Shown: piece by piece, positions 1 through 11,878 of the stretch
Layout: each line of letters opens with the position of its first letter
Position numbering within the stretch: the first letter of the stretch is position 1
Assembly (NCBI GenBank): GCA_944990035.1
Contig: CALYLX010000096.1
Span: forward strand, 248,001 to 312,000
Direction: 5' to 3'
DNA length: 64,000 nucleotides
Source of the DNA: Clitopilus passeckerianus
Taxonomy: Eukaryota; Basidiomycota; Agaricomycetes; Agaricales; Entolomataceae
Position numbers and translations under genes: made by a program
Notes under the pieces: model-generated
What the model saw: the letters and a program-made list of their open reading frames with translations, nothing else
Told to the model about the DNA's origin: nothing
Databases searched by the model: none

Positions 1-1
1 G

Positions 2-148
2 AAGCAGGTGACGTTGGTGGTACCGGTTAGTACTGTGGAGTGGATGGAATATGGGAGCAACCCGTCGATTGTGGTGCTTACCCAAATGCCGTATCTCTTG
101 AAGGAGGGGAAGGTTAGGATTGTTATGGGGGGGCAGGTGTTTTCTTAA
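2..148 (+). CDS. 3' end of an unknown protein-coding gene (partial)
   Basis: The window opens inside an open frame that runs in frame 2 to a TAA at 146-148. About 48 residues are visible, rich in Val, Leu and Gly (for example VTLVVPVSTVEWMEYG, and MGGQVFS at the C-terminus). The codon pattern and the clean frame suggest a genuine terminal exon. The start and the rest of the gene lie left of the window. I do not recognise the family, and 48 residues are too few to assign a function. The gene runs in the same direction as the polo kinase downstream. Confidence 0.5.
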   Translation, partial: KQVTLVVPVSTVEWMEYGSNPSIVVLTQMPYLLKEGKVRIVMGGQVFS

Positions 149-621
149 GCTAGTGTATTAGCCGTTGTGTATCGATATCTTGTCTTCTATGTACTGTATG
201 TAAAATTACATTTGGGCTTTCCCCGCCCCCACCATTCAGCCTCTCGCTTGGCCTGTCCGCAGCCTTCGTTGGGAGCCGATTAGAAGTAATAGAACTAATA
301 CACTCGGTAGAACTCGGGATTCAACAGAGCAGGCTCTAAGAATGTCCCAGAGAGATTTTGAGGTGTTGCTCTGAGTCTCAAGGTAGAAAAGCACCCAAAG
401 GTGAAAGCATGAACCTTCGGAGAAATTTCGCGGCTACTTAGTGACAGAAACTGTCACGAACGCGTCAATGAGACGCGACTCAACGCGGTCCCGTGATCTT
501 ACATGAGTAAACAAACCCACACGTGACTAAAACGCGTTTGCCTCGTTTCTGGACCGGCTGATCTCCTGTCCTTCCGACAACTCCAGCCCACATTGCAGAA
601 ACGGCGTTAGGCCTCACAGCA
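149..621 (+). promoter_or_regulatory. Upstream region of the polo-like kinase gene
   Basis: This 473-bp stretch holds no gene. It contains two ACGCGT (MCB-type) boxes at 460-465 and 532-537 and a perfect forkhead-type GTAAACA at 507-513, all within 165 bp of the kinase ATG. In yeasts, MCB boxes bind MBF (Swi6/Mbp1-type) and GTAAACA binds Fkh-type factors; polo kinase genes are forkhead-regulated mitotic genes. The motifs are seen; the function here is inferred. ACGCGT occurs elsewhere in the window at roughly chance frequency, so only the clustering is suggestive. Confidence 0.4.
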
Positions 622-3619
622 ATGGCTCAAATGTATACAGCTCAACCATACGACCGCTACACAACGGCGGGCCCATCTTCAAAGCGCAACCCTCTCTCCA
701 ACACCGTCAATCAAGCCCCGAATATGTACCAACAGCCAGCACAGGCCGCACAGAAACTTCAAGATAGGGAGAAAGAAAAGCAAAAGGCGAACGCGCCGCC
801 ATTGCCTCGACAAAACGCCAAAGTGACACCTCCTTCACCACCTCGAGTTATTACGGATAAAAACGGTCGATTCTCACTGAATAGGGTGGGGTTCCTCGGC
901 GAGGTCAGTACGGTCTGGGACAGAATTGTCGTATCGGAATTAAAAAATATGAAATAGGGCGGGTTTGCCCGAGTGTATGAAGTACAAGACGTCCGAGGGG
1001 TTCGCCATGCGTGCAAAGTCATTACGAAGTCGTCCTTGAAGACGAAGAAGGCGAAGACGAAAGTTTGTGTCGTCTACCGGCCCAATTGATATGTGCTGAT
1101 TTTTGGATCCAGCTGTATGCGGAAATCAAGATCCATCGGTTTTTGGAGCATCCAAATATCGTTCACTTCGAAGACTGTTTTGAAGACGACGAGAATGTTT
1201 ACATGACACTTGAACTCTGTCCGAGCGGGTCTCTGATGGACATGCTCCGCCGCCGTAGACGGTTCACGGAACCTGAAGCAAGGTTCTTCATTGTGCAGCT
1301 CGCAGGTGCTTGCCACTACATGCACACTCACCAGGTCATACATCGTGACTTGAAGCTTGGCAACCTGTTCCTCGACACCAACATGAACCTCAAAGTCGGT
1401 GACTTTGGGCTTGCCGCCCTGATTGAGAATCCGGGCGAACGCAAGAAGACTGTTTGTGGAACTCCCAATTACATCGCGCCCGAGGTTCTCTTTGATACTG
1501 CAAATGGCCATAGCTTCGAAGTTGATACCTGGTCTATTGGCGTAATTCTCTATACTTTGGTGGTCGGTCGCCCGCCATTCCAGACGTCTGATGTCAAAGC
1601 AATCTATCAGTACGTACTTCTGCCAAAACCTATATGCGTATCACTGACCATTCCATAGACGAATCCGGGACAACGACTATCAGTTCCCTGCTGAACGCCA
1701 AATTTCATCCCATGTCCAGCACCTCATCACACAAATCCTGACGACCGATCCCACACTGCGTCCTTCCCTTCATGATATCGTAGATCACCCTTGGTTCACC
1801 CAGGGCATCATCCCCACCTACATCCCCACCTCAGCGCAAGACATCGCACCCGACTTCCGCCACATCAACCGATCCACCGCCCAGAGCAACCTCAAGAAAC
1901 TGCGCCGCCAAGTTCTTCTTGACGAAGATCCGTCGCAATCCATGACCAAGGATGTCACCATGAACTCCTCGGCGGGTATGGGCAAGAACATGACATCAAC
2001 AATCGCCCAGCAGGAGAAAGAGTTCCAGAAGGCAGTACAGCCTGGTTCACCCATCAGCGCATTGTTGAGCTCTGCGAGACAGCCGTTGTTGATGGGAAGT
2101 ACTGGAAATGGAGCTGGGAAAGATAACCTCTTGAGGAAGCTGCAAGCTGTCCGGGAGAGTCCTCTGGGAAAGAAGTCGCTTGTTCGTAATCTGGATGGAA
2201 CGATTGAGGATAGGGGAAGCGAGTTAGGTCCGTCGGTGAGGGTGAGGGAGCCTAGTGAGGAGGATTATAAGGCGAGGAAGGAGTTGGAGGCGCAGAAGGC
2301 GAGGATCGTGGCGCAGATGGCCCCTGTGAGGGAAGAAGAGGAGGATATGATGGAAGAAGACCAGGAAGAGCCGCCGACGGCCAAAGCCCCTAAGGAAGTG
2401 ACAAGGATGAAGTCGACATCCCGTTTCCCAGTATCTGAGCAGGAGAACGTACCTCCCCATCCAGTTGCGTCTCTGCAGGCTTCGGCATCTTTAAAGCTGA
2501 AAGAGTCTCGGTACGGGAAGGCACCTCTGTCGTCGTCGACGACGATACCCGGTGAGATCCGTCCCCGCTCCCTATTGTTTCTGAAGTAGCTGACCAATCT
2601 CGTTTTAATTCGCTTTAGCCCCTTCAAGCAAGTCACTCCCGCCTCTTCCTGCTCAGTCGACTCTGAGTGGGTTTGAGAATACTGCTTCAGTGTTGACGCT
2701 TGCTTTTGAGTCGAAATCGGCTGGGAGGGTTTTCCGTGATCCCCGTCAAGATCCTACGCAACCCCTTGTTGATGAACGTGTCTTCATCGTGTCATGGGTG
2801 GATTACTGCAACAAGTACGGCATGGGGTATGCTCTCACTGACGGAAGCTGCGGCGTGTACTTCAATGACAGCACAAGCATCGTCCTCAGTCCAAACAAGA
2901 AGTATGTGCAGTCCTTGGTGCATTCTGACACATGATTAATTGAGCAAACCTTTGCAGGCACTTCGACTATGTTTCCGTACGCAAGCAGGGTACTGCCAGG
3001 AAGTCGTACACTGTCGACCAGTATCCGGAGGAGTTGAAGACGAAGGTGTACCTTCTGAAGCACTTCGAGGGATATATCATGAAGAAGCTGTACGGCGACT
3101 ACGACTATACCTACCACGATGAAAATCGCACCAAGGGTATGGACTGGGTTGTCAAGTACCTTCGTATGAGGCAGGTCATCGTCTTCAAGCTCAGTCATGA
3201 CGTTTTGCAGGTAAGATGTTGCACCTATATCACCTATACTTCTACTGACTCTGCTTCTCTAGTTCAACTTCTACGATCACTCGAAGTTGATCCTATCGTC
3301 TCACGGGCTACACATCACCCACATTGACAAGAACTACCGTTTGACACGGTGGACCTTGGCAGAAGTTATGACCAATGCCCTCCAGCCCTCAAGGCTGACC
3401 GAGGACCAGAACAAGTTCAACTCGAAACTTGTCGACAAGCTGAGGTACTGCAAGGAGGTCCTCGTTAACATATGCACTGCAAGTGCAGCTGGCCGCCCCC
3501 TGCCAGAGGAAAACGACACTGTTGGCTCTGGCGGACTTCCAGCCTTGTCCACTAACCAGAACGTTAACAGCGCCGCCAATACAATCAGCTCGAAGATGTC
3601 GAAGGTTTCACTGCGATGA
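622..3619 (+). CDS. Polo-like kinase (Cdc5/Plo1 family)
   Basis: Serine/threonine kinase of mitotic entry, spindle function and cytokinesis. Seven exons fit the frame: 622-903, 958-1062, 1113-1609, 1659-2551, 2619-2901, 2958-3210, 3263-3619, giving 889 residues. The kinase domain lies at about residues 88-345: glycine loop GFLGEGGFARVYE spans the first splice junction, catalytic HRDLKLGN at about 206, DFG at about 226, T-loop KKTVCGTPNYIAPE, then HPWF. A long disordered linker follows. The C-terminal polo-box region begins near residue 640 with WVDYCNKYGMGYALTDG and GVYFND; the second box includes WVVKYLRM and VLQFNFYDHSKLILS. Kinase plus two polo boxes is diagnostic of PLKs. The N-terminal 87 residues are low-complexity and basic. 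The start is the first in-frame ATG. The PL4 gene ends convergently 274 bp downstream. Confidence 0.95.
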
Positions 3620-3892
3620 GCGGCTGGATCGACGAAGCAGTAAAACGCAAGACTGTAGTGACTCGACGGTGTCAGGCCAGCAGTCGCTCAAGCGCTTTTC
3701 TACAAATGTCACTTGTTTATAGTTCCTCTATTAATCACTGCGTCAAACCCCTACTAGTATTCTCAGCATATGGCTCCTCTCTGGACGATCTCACACTTTC
3801 CCTGATCACGTATTTTGCATTCTTAGTATCATTAGTCCAAGTTTCCATGTACTTGAAACGTATTAGAACTAATAAAGCAGCCTGCCGCATTT

Positions 3893-6305
3893 TCAGAATA
3901 ATTCGACCGAGTCGTAGACAAAGTTGGGGCTGAGGAATGCATCACCCGAGCTGCCACTGATGACGGAGATCGCGATGGTGTTGGATCCTGAGACGAGAGT
4001 GCCGGAGGGGATGCTGTAGTCATCTGGATACGAAGGTCTTAGTATCTGACAGGGTGATCATAAAGCAGCCAACTTACAAGCGTAGTTGAGTCCACGCCAA
4101 GTACCACGAGTCACGCTATGAATAAGTGTTAGTACGAGCTGCAGATATAGGAAGTGTCGGTGGCCTCTTACCCCCGAGAATCAATCTTGGTAGGAGCTGG
4201 GATTAATGGAGTAAGCTCAGGTTGACGACCTTGGGGATACTCATGGACATACCAGCTGGAGCACTTGAGGTCCACGAGTTGACCTTGATTTGAGGACGAC
4301 CTCCAGCGAATGATTCGGTAGTACGAATGCGCAGGGTGCGGGCCCCTAGAAGCCGGTGAGCGGTGTCCTGCGAAGGAATTACACCCTCAGCGTACCAATT
4401 TGAGATGACGATGCCGACCATTTGATGGTAGTGGGGTTGTTGACCTAAAGCCTCGTTAAGAGTTGTACCAAGAGTGAGATTATTTTGCACGAACAGCCGC
4501 GAATTGGGCCATCGGGAAAGAACCAGCAGAGCTTGAGCCAATAGTGAATGTGATCGGACCCCAATTGCTCATTCGAGAGTCAGATCTGCGGTAAAATATT
4601 CAGGTTAGAGTGCGTCGCTTGAGTTGAAGGATGGATGCACGAACGGATGCGCCCTCTCAATCTTGTCGGCATTGAGGAATCTGTGGGCTGTGAGCTAATT
4701 TCTTTGATGGCTTGGAATGGTCTATTCACCCTGCAGGAGTGCCGTCAACCGTTCCTATCGCGAAGTGTTAGAAGCAATGAAGGTGTGTCAGAACGGGGTT
4801 TACGGACCGATGGACCAGATTGTATTGGGCCTGTTCAAGTTTGAGGTTACTGAGACTGTCGCTGTCTGTCCAGCGTTGACGGTGACGCTACCGGTGCCAG
4901 CCTCCAGCTCGCCTTGATAGAGAGTCACGGTATAGGTTCCGGGTTTCATCAGGTTACGGCTGAAGCTTCCACTACAGAGGAAACGTTAATTGAGGCCCAG
5001 GAAAACGACAGTTTGCGGGCTTACCCGGAAGCTGATGTCCAATATTGAGCGGCCGAGTTCTAAGAACAAGGTGAGTACCCAGAGCGGAGACGAAGACAAT
5101 CAAACTTACCTTGAAGCCAATGGTAACAGGAACTCCGGATAGCGTGTTGGAGTAAGAGCCAGAGACGGTACCACGACCAGATGCGGCGACATAACCTTGA
5201 AGGCCGAGAGAATCCATGAAGCTTGTATCCAGACTCGCAGAGGGTGCACCACCTGACGTGATGGCCAAAGCATAACTTGAATAGAATGAGATATGGCTGC
5301 CGGTAGTCCTTCGCATGACAGACTTACGGCCCGAAGAATCCAGTTCGCCAGCTTTCAGTCTGCTCGTGGCCGGAATTCATGTACCAGTAGAGCTCTTGCA
5401 CATCGCCTCCTTGGTTGTTGATGTCTATCCTATATTGTCAGAATAGGGCATCCATGCTAACCAATGCAGACTTTACCTCTGAAGAAAGGACCTCCCGAGG
5501 ATGTCTCGTAGCTAACGCCGGGAACAATGATATAGGCACCAACACCGGAACCGGTGACACCATGAACCTGATCCTCAATGAACCTCACCTGAGCATATGT
5601 CATCAGTTACGTTCGATTTGGTCCTGGTCTTTGAACTTACACTGGAATAGAATTTTGAGCGAGTCTGCCCGTTGACGAGGTATACATCAGAGCCTTCGAT
5701 TGCGCTTCCACCAACGGTATCTGCGTTGGGATGGCCGTTAGGCAAGGCAGACTTAGAAAGTCGAGCGATGAAGCGTAATTCGCCGACGGATGGTTCCGCC
5801 GAGGCATAGGTGCCGATGTAGAGGGTGTTGACGCCAGATCGGAGGATATAATAGTGGGTCTATTCAGTTCCGAGTTCAGCGAAGGGCGACACCGCAATCA
5901 GTAGGCCAACATACGATGGTGCTGGTTTTAATGGTAATTGTAGCAATGTTGTTTGCTACTTTTGACGTGACGGTAGCGGAACCTGTCAACCAAATGGTTA
6001 GTGTACGGATTCGGTGTCCGGATTCAATTGCAGGCTTACCGAGGCCAGAGCTGAGTTGGGTATGCTTGGAGGAATCTTGGAGCTGCTTCCCATTGTAGAC
6101 CAAGGAAGTTATGTCTCCGTTCGACGTATTGACTATAAGTAAACCATTTAGTGTACGAGACATCGCTGCAGCAGGGTGTCTTACTGGTCGTGACGAGACC
6201 CGCTCCAGAGTCGGCCACCAGGTTTGACCCAGATGTGGTTACACCAAAGGCAGCGAAAGCTACTTGAAGAGACGCGAGGAGGCTGCTTAGAAGAAGAAGC
6301 TTCAT
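3893..6305 (-). CDS. Secreted rhamnogalacturonan endolyase (PL4)
   Basis: Extracellular enzyme cleaving the rhamnogalacturonan-I backbone of pectin by beta-elimination. The protein starts at 6305 with a signal peptide ([18 protein letters not shown], then [18 protein letters not shown]). The next exon reads [18 protein letters not shown], the typical PL4 N-terminus. Later exons read [49 protein letters not shown], then a middle region ([17 protein letters not shown]) like the fibronectin-III domain, and a C-terminal jelly-roll region ending [12 protein letters not shown]. In characterised PL4 enzymes a Lys and a His are catalytic; the Lys of TRSKFY and His of SGHEQTE are the candidates. At least eight short introns; about 520 residues, normal for the family. 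No disruption noticed, though I did not fix every splice site. A CTTATA (TATA-like) sits 36 bp upstream. Confidence 0.9.
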
Positions 6306-7478
6306 ATTGTCGTTGGAGAGGAGTGACCTCGAGAAACTCTCTTATACTTCCTCGACCATGGTGTCGGCGTTTCTTCGAGGATTCGATATTGGGAATTCCT
6401 GGTTCGGCGTTGCTACATGTGAGGGACTGAATGGCATGCCAAGATGTTTTCCCTCGCAAGCGGCCCGTCGATGAATTAGCGTACCCTCGTTAAGAAGTCA
6501 CCTACAATGGCCCCGGATGCACATACGAACTTCGGGGTCAAGAGCGTCGGTCCGGAAGAGTGCTCGGCCCCGCCCTCGACCTTCAATTTTGAAGGATTTG
6601 CTGTTGTAACACAAGTTGGAGTTGAAGTCAGATGAGAACCTCGTATAAACCTCTGTTAAACCCGACAAAACGACATGATTGTGATCAACCTCAGTTCACG
6701 TGCATCTCTCGAGCAGGTCAGTCCCAGTGGTTACGCCGCAGAGCTGGGGAAAGAAGCTCTGGATACTGCGGTCCGTCGACGTTCATTGGGCCCCGGTATA
6801 TTTTGGGCCACATCTTTAGTTCCGTCATAGTCATATAGAGGATCACATCGAAGTGCTGGCATATTTGCCTTGCGTCCTAGATCATGAGCAGAAGGTTCAG
6901 GGCCGGTTGATCTTAGACGAGAGCGACTTCAGCGGTATTCAACTCGATCTGCAATGTTTTCGTCACTACAAAACCAATACATACAAGAAGTACATACTAG
7001 ACACGACGAAATTGGTCTACTTCTTGAGCTTAGGCAAGGTCGTCCTTGGATTCTTCGTCGCCTTTTCACGGCTTCTGCCGTGATTGCCTCTGAATGGCCT
7101 GATGGAGATATTAGTCATCCTCTCAATTTCTTGTTCAAATCATGGTTGGGCTTGGACCAACAGAACGCCTACTAGTGCTCTGCTTTCCGCTCTGAGTTCG
7201 TTTCCTATTAGCTGGAACTCACAACGGCATGAGACGTAACTACGAGGAGGCTACTCTCAATAACAAGAGCCTTGCATACGTCTCTCAGAGTGCATCATGA
7301 TCTCATGGGTTTCAATCGCGACTGGCAGTCAGTTAGGATAAGGATGCTTGGGTCAGCCCCTTCGAAAAGATTCGTTCTCAACACTTCTACCACCTTGTTT
7401 TGACACTTTGTATCTCTCGCTGCTTCTCTGTGCTCTCGTCACTCTTTCAAATCTCTCTCGTTTTGCAACTTATTCGCT
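6306..7478. other. Divergent intergenic region
   Basis: About 1.17 kb between two divergent genes. Short frames of 60-76 codons occur but none shows domain, splice or codon support. A TATA-like TATAAG (minus strand, 6341-6346) lies close to the PL4 start. The last 100 bp before 7479 are CT-rich, as is usual upstream of fungal start codons. Nothing else recognised. Confidence 0.5.
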
Positions 7479-8363
7479 ATGGATGATTACAGTCGCTTCA
7501 CCACGATGAAGGCCCCTGATACTCTGGCTGCCACAAATCAGGAGTCAAAAATTCCATTGTCAACGCTTGCAAGTGAGTCAAAAATTTTTACCCTTCCGCG
7601 TCTTCAATGGACTAACACGACTCTAGTCTGCGGCGTGGTAGTTGGCGGCATTGTCATGATCGTCCTATTCTTCTACCTCATGTCCAAGCTCAAGAACAAA
7701 AAGCGGCCGAGGGGGTACCTCGTATCTGGTTTGCCGCAGCAGCCACCACTCGAATCGATGGAAGAGGGAGAGAAAATAGTCGTTGAGGAGGAGGAAATGG
7801 AGGCTGGAGAGCTCGAAACTTGGCTGCGTCGCAGATCATTGGGTCGATTCTCGGAGACGGGCAGCACCCTATACGGGAGTACCAACAAAATCCCGTTCGA
7901 AGACTGGCCATCCGTTCGCTCGCGCTTCAACCTCGCCGCTCATTCAAATAACGAGGTCAACTCCAATCCAGGACACCATGGGCGTTTGGTTGGCCCTGCC
8001 CTCCATACTCTCAATGCACCTTCCATGTCCTCCGAGAGTACTAGGGTCAACTACTCCACCCAGCCGCACGATATCAAACCCGGCCAGCCCAAGATCTTCA
8101 TGGCTTCCCAGTACCCCTGTGTTCGCTCGGTCTCCAACCCTGGTACCCGTAACGAGAAATACTTCCGTGACACTGGGATCGCGCCTCGCCCTCGATGCAG
8201 GCCTCGTTCGAACTCTCTTGGGAGCAACTTTGTCCCTATCCATCCTTTCGTGCATGGTTTTCCCGGTCCGAACATTCCTGCTCCGCCTTCTAGAGCTCTT
8301 ACTGCCGATGGTATGAGGGCGGGATGGGACATTCCTTCATGGGTTCCAGCTAACCTTCCATAG
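7479..8363 (+). CDS. Single-pass membrane protein of unknown function
   Basis: Two exons, 7479-7572 and 7627-8363. The 54-bp intron (GTGAGT...CTCTAG, with branch-site CTAAC near 7611) is a multiple of three, so the unspliced frame is also open; the splice signals are strong and I prefer the spliced 276-residue form. A short N-terminus without a signal peptide is followed by one transmembrane helix (CGVVVGGIVMIVLFFYLM) and a strongly basic stop-transfer stretch (SKLKNKKRPR). An acidic run (EEEEMEAGELETWLRRRSLG) and a long Ser/Pro/Arg-rich tail follow, ending GWDIPSWVPANLP. This predicts a cytosolic tail of about 220 residues. Proteins of this layout are common in Agaricomycetes, but I do not recognise the family. 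Confidence 0.75.
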   Translation: MDDYSRFTTMKAPDTLAATNQESKIPLSTLASESKIFTLPRLQWTNTTLVCGVVVGGIVMIVLFFYLMSKLKNKKRPRGYLVSGLPQQPPLESMEEGEKIVVEEEEMEAGELETWLRRRSLGRFSETGSTLYGSTNKIPFEDWPSVRSRFNLAAHSNNEVNSNPGHHGRLVGPALHTLNAPSMSSESTRVNYSTQPHDIKPGQPKIFMASQYPCVRSVSNPGTRNEKYFRDTGIAPRPRCRPRSNSLGSNFVPIHPFVHGFPGPNIPAPPSRALTADGMRAGWDIPSWVPANLP

Positions 8364-8529
8364 TGCCTGTCTAAATATTGTTTCTCGCTGTCATTGTTTT
8401 ACTTAATTTCGCTATTTCCGCCTTTCACTACCCATTCGTGCCGAATACTTTATATTTAGTAAAGCAGAGGTTATTCAGGAATATTCATTGGTACAGAACC
8501 AATTACATTCGACAAGCATGACATCCAAT

Positions 8530-9340
8530 CTACCACATGATCTTGACCGAAGACTGGGCGGCTCTTTCCTGGTTTGCCCCACCAGTGGCAGCCAAAAACT
8601 CTGAATTTGCCCTCGCAGCAGCCTGGATTTCGTCTGAGAAGGCAGTTGATACCTCACTTCGGAGCGCAACTGTTCCAATCCGCCTCGTGAGCACTTGTTC
8701 GCGGAGCTGAAAGATACGGACGGAGGTAAGGAACCCAAGTTTCTCGCATTCTTCCAAGCTGAGGACCAACGGACGGTTTACAAGCGCTTCATAACTCGGT
8801 TGAAGCCACTGTGAAATACCGTACTCTAAGGCTAAGAGGATCTTGTCGACAACGCCGAGAGACATCTTCTCTAACGCGGAGATCGCCAGAGAGCGTATTT
8901 TTCCGAAATACCACATCCTCGAAAGCTTGAGGGCGGATGCCCAGGTGGCCTGTGGCTTATCGAAGCCGTCGGGGACGTCGCTAGTATTTAAGTGAGACAT
9001 TGGAGTATGTGATTCGGCCTCAGAACTTACAGAGGATACATGATTTCCAGTAGATTTTTGAAATCAATCTTAGAGACACCTTCGAGGCGAAGTGGAAGGG
9101 AGTCTGTGGTCCCTTCAGCCTGCTGCCCATCTGGTTGAGGGACCGAGAACATGTCGCGAAAAATGCTCGAATGCTTCTCGAAGTAGTATTTAGGGACCTT
9201 GAAGAGTTCATCTTCCACCTATCGCTGCTGATTAGAACGTAGGCTTCCGCTTACGGAGAGAAGAGAAGCTGGCTAAGAGTCCCGGTACTCACCTGGAAGA
9301 TGACAGTGTCAAGATAGTAGGGCGATGATCTGGTGGCCAT
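8530..9340 (-). CDS. BTB/POZ domain protein (BTB-1)
   Basis: Three exons: 9340-9293, 9218-9031, 8980-8530, giving 228 residues. Exon 1 encodes MATRSSPYYLDTVIFQ, the usual start in this window's BTB family. Exon 2 encodes the BTB core: VEDELFKVPKYYFEKHSSIF, RDMFSVP, and ending LLEIMYP. Exon 3 carries the helical BACK-like part (WYFGKIRSLAISALEK, ISQWLQPSYEALVNRP, VRIFQLREQVLTRRIG). BTB domains dimerise and often recruit CUL3 ubiquitin ligase; whether this one does is unknown. It is the most divergent of the five BTB loci: it lacks the EHRIPEWLR block and the C-terminal DYxDFY tail seen in the others. Frame and splice sites are intact. Confidence 0.85.
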
Positions 9341-9898
9341 CGGTGTGGGGAAGTTGTCGGTCTTACGAAGGGAGGTAATCACAGGTCCTGATTTATACCC
9401 TTGAGAACGGCGTCTAAGTTGTTATGATGTACCTACGGGACCAAGCGGTTTACTGCATGGTTCAATGACCGCTGTGATGGCGGGTAGCTTCATGACCAGA
9501 ATCGACCCTACGGCTCTTAGGGCCAGCCATCCGGTATATGTTTGCCTAAAAGGTAAAGAAGAGAATGAACGCGTTATGGATGTGTCATGCCCTTGAAATA
9601 TATGGTCTTGGTTAAGAATGTATCTGCCGGATTGAGCGGTGAGGACATTTCTAGACTGAGTAGAACCATTGCTTCATTTGACAACGAACTGGCTCCATCA
9701 GTAGACCAAGTTTCGCGCTCACAGCCGCGGCAACGGTCTTGCCATGCTTCCTTCCTTCGGGGAATGCCATGGCGGATCACTGCCGCCATGACCCGTTCCT
9801 TTTTGTTGATGCTACTTGAACAGCAACAGCCTGAGTACCAGTGATTGAGTCGAGAATAGCCCTGTCCTTTTTCGATCTTTTAGCCAGGTCTATCATAC
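9341..9898. other. Intergenic region
   Basis: Between divergent BTB-1 and the F-box pseudogene. A frame at 9587-9844 has no splice or domain support. Nothing recognised. Confidence 0.4.
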
Positions 9899-11721
9899 AT
9901 GTGCTGCTCGCTTCAATCTAGTGAAGGTCGATCTAACATAACTCGGATCCACCGTTCTGTACTGATTGCTTGCGCCATCTGGCCTTAACAGATGCACTGT
10001 CTCGATTCCACAAATTAGGGATTTCTGCTCTTAGTCGAGAGTCTGAAAAAGACGTCGCCTACACCGACATTCAAGAGGAGATACTGAAGCTCAGAGGGGT
10101 AATCAGCCGGACACAACCATTGGTTGCAAGATGGAGCACTTGCCATAACACCCTTGCCAACATATCCCGACTCCCGGAGGAGATTCTTACTCATATCTTC
10201 GGCTTCCTGGACCTGCACTCGATTAAGTGGATTATGGTAACGCATGTCTGCTCACAATGGCGTAGCGCAGCCCTGAGCTGCCCTCGACTTTGGAGACGAC
10301 CTCTGTTTCGGCGCCTTGATTGCGGCGAGGAGATGTGGCGAAGAGCGAAATCTACTCCTCTGACGATTGAGATAAGCGCTGAGGTCGTATCAGGCTAGCC
10401 TATCGATCATTGTCAACAGATTCTCTCACATGTACCAGAGGCCGACGAACTCATTATAGGTGATAATGGTCGGATATATAACGTCGAAAGGGGAAGGTAC
10501 CGTTTGGTAGAGCTCCCTGAGTTCAAGTAGCCAGCCCCTTTACTCAAACAGGTCACCATTTCATCACCGCCTACCATGCAAGGCGCAGTAAACCCAGAAT
10601 CATTTCGCGATGCCCCATTGCTGCGCAGCATTAGCCTGTCGAACTGGAACTTTACCTGGGCATCGCCCATGGAATATTTCACATCGCTCTCGACATTGCA
10701 GATTTCATTTACAACCTCTTGGACAGCCAGGAAATACCTGTGTTTCCCCTACGAAGTTGTGTCTTCACTGGTGCATTTCCGATCCCTCAGGAACCTTACC
10801 CTTCGTGGTATCTTCTATGAACATCTCACTACGGAGGATAGCGCTTGGTTCGCTAATCATCGCGGCTTGATTGATCTACCGCATCTAGCAGAGTTGGATT
10901 TGAAAGCCAGTCCCCCTGTCTGCGAGCTCTTCATCTCGAGACTCACATGGTCGGAGTCCTTAGTTGTAAGCGTCGAAAGCCTGTGGAACCACCAAAACTT
11001 CAGTGAAACCGATAAGGCGGACGCCTACAAGCTCATACGTACAATTGGCTATCACATCCCTTTCCCCATTCACAGCCTAAGCTTACGGCCCAGTCAACAC
11101 CAGCTTGACATATCTATTCGCTCTCAAACGTCCCCCAAACCAAACCCACTACCTTTTCATCCTACAACCCCTCCAATTGTGAATCTAGTTCCTGACCTTC
11201 TGGTAGCTCTTCATCTCGATAACCAGGGTTGTTTCAACTACTTCCCTTTGGGTACCAAGGATGAAAGAGAGGTTTGGCAACATGTTGGCATACTTCCGCA
11301 GCTTCGGTGGATACAAGCCTCTAGAAATCGGCCAGAGTTGATAGACCTGCTTTCCCATAATGTGCTCTCGCCCGGTAACGAAACTCCAAATGATGGCCCT
11401 TCACTTCAAGAAATCGATCAAGGCGGAGAACCCTACTTTCCGGCTTTACGAATTCTGTTTCTCGATAGTTGGGCATTTTGGAGGTACGATCCTAACGAGA
11501 ATCTTGCCATAATAGGGGCTGGCTGGTTCACACCAGCGACACCGGCTGGGAAGGTCGACTATGATCAGCACGAAAGGGATATGGTTCGGGATTGGAGGAA
11601 AACTTTTGGAAATGCGAAGGGATCGCTGAGGAAGAGCTTACCAATCTCCCTCTGGTTTGTCTGGAAGCTAAATTGGGAACCGGGGAGTGACTGTGGCGAT
11701 CTCAGTATAGTAGCGTTTTAG
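9899..11721 (+). pseudogene. F-box gene of subfamily A with two in-frame TAG codons
   Basis: The model parallels the intact gene at 37343-39166. Exon 1 (9899-9926, 28 nt) and the 65-bp intron match its 28-nt first exon in length and phase. Exon 2 then gives DALSRFHKLGISALS, the F-box ISRLPEEILTHIFGFLDLHS and THVCSQWRSAALSCPRLWRR, and a leucine-rich C-terminal half ending near FLDSWAFWRYDPNENLAIIG. The same frame is broken by TAG at 10396-10398 and 10528-10530, with homologous sequence continuing on both sides (LPEFK, stop, PAPLLKQV, against LPEFPELQEPAPLLTHF in the paralogue). I read it as a young pseudogene. Alternatively, a cryptic 147-bp intron at 10384-10530 (GTCGTA...AAGTAG) would remove both stops in frame. 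Confidence 0.75.
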
Positions 11722-11878
11722 GAGGAGAAATGCAAGAGAGCTGTAGTTGCGCAGAGTCGGGTCGAGGAAACAAGTATATCAATAGCTGCTTTCCCGTCGA
11801 ATGAGTAGTTTTACATTGCCTTTAGCAACCATAGTATATATATCTTGATATGTTTCGACGGCGTCTACTACAAATATG

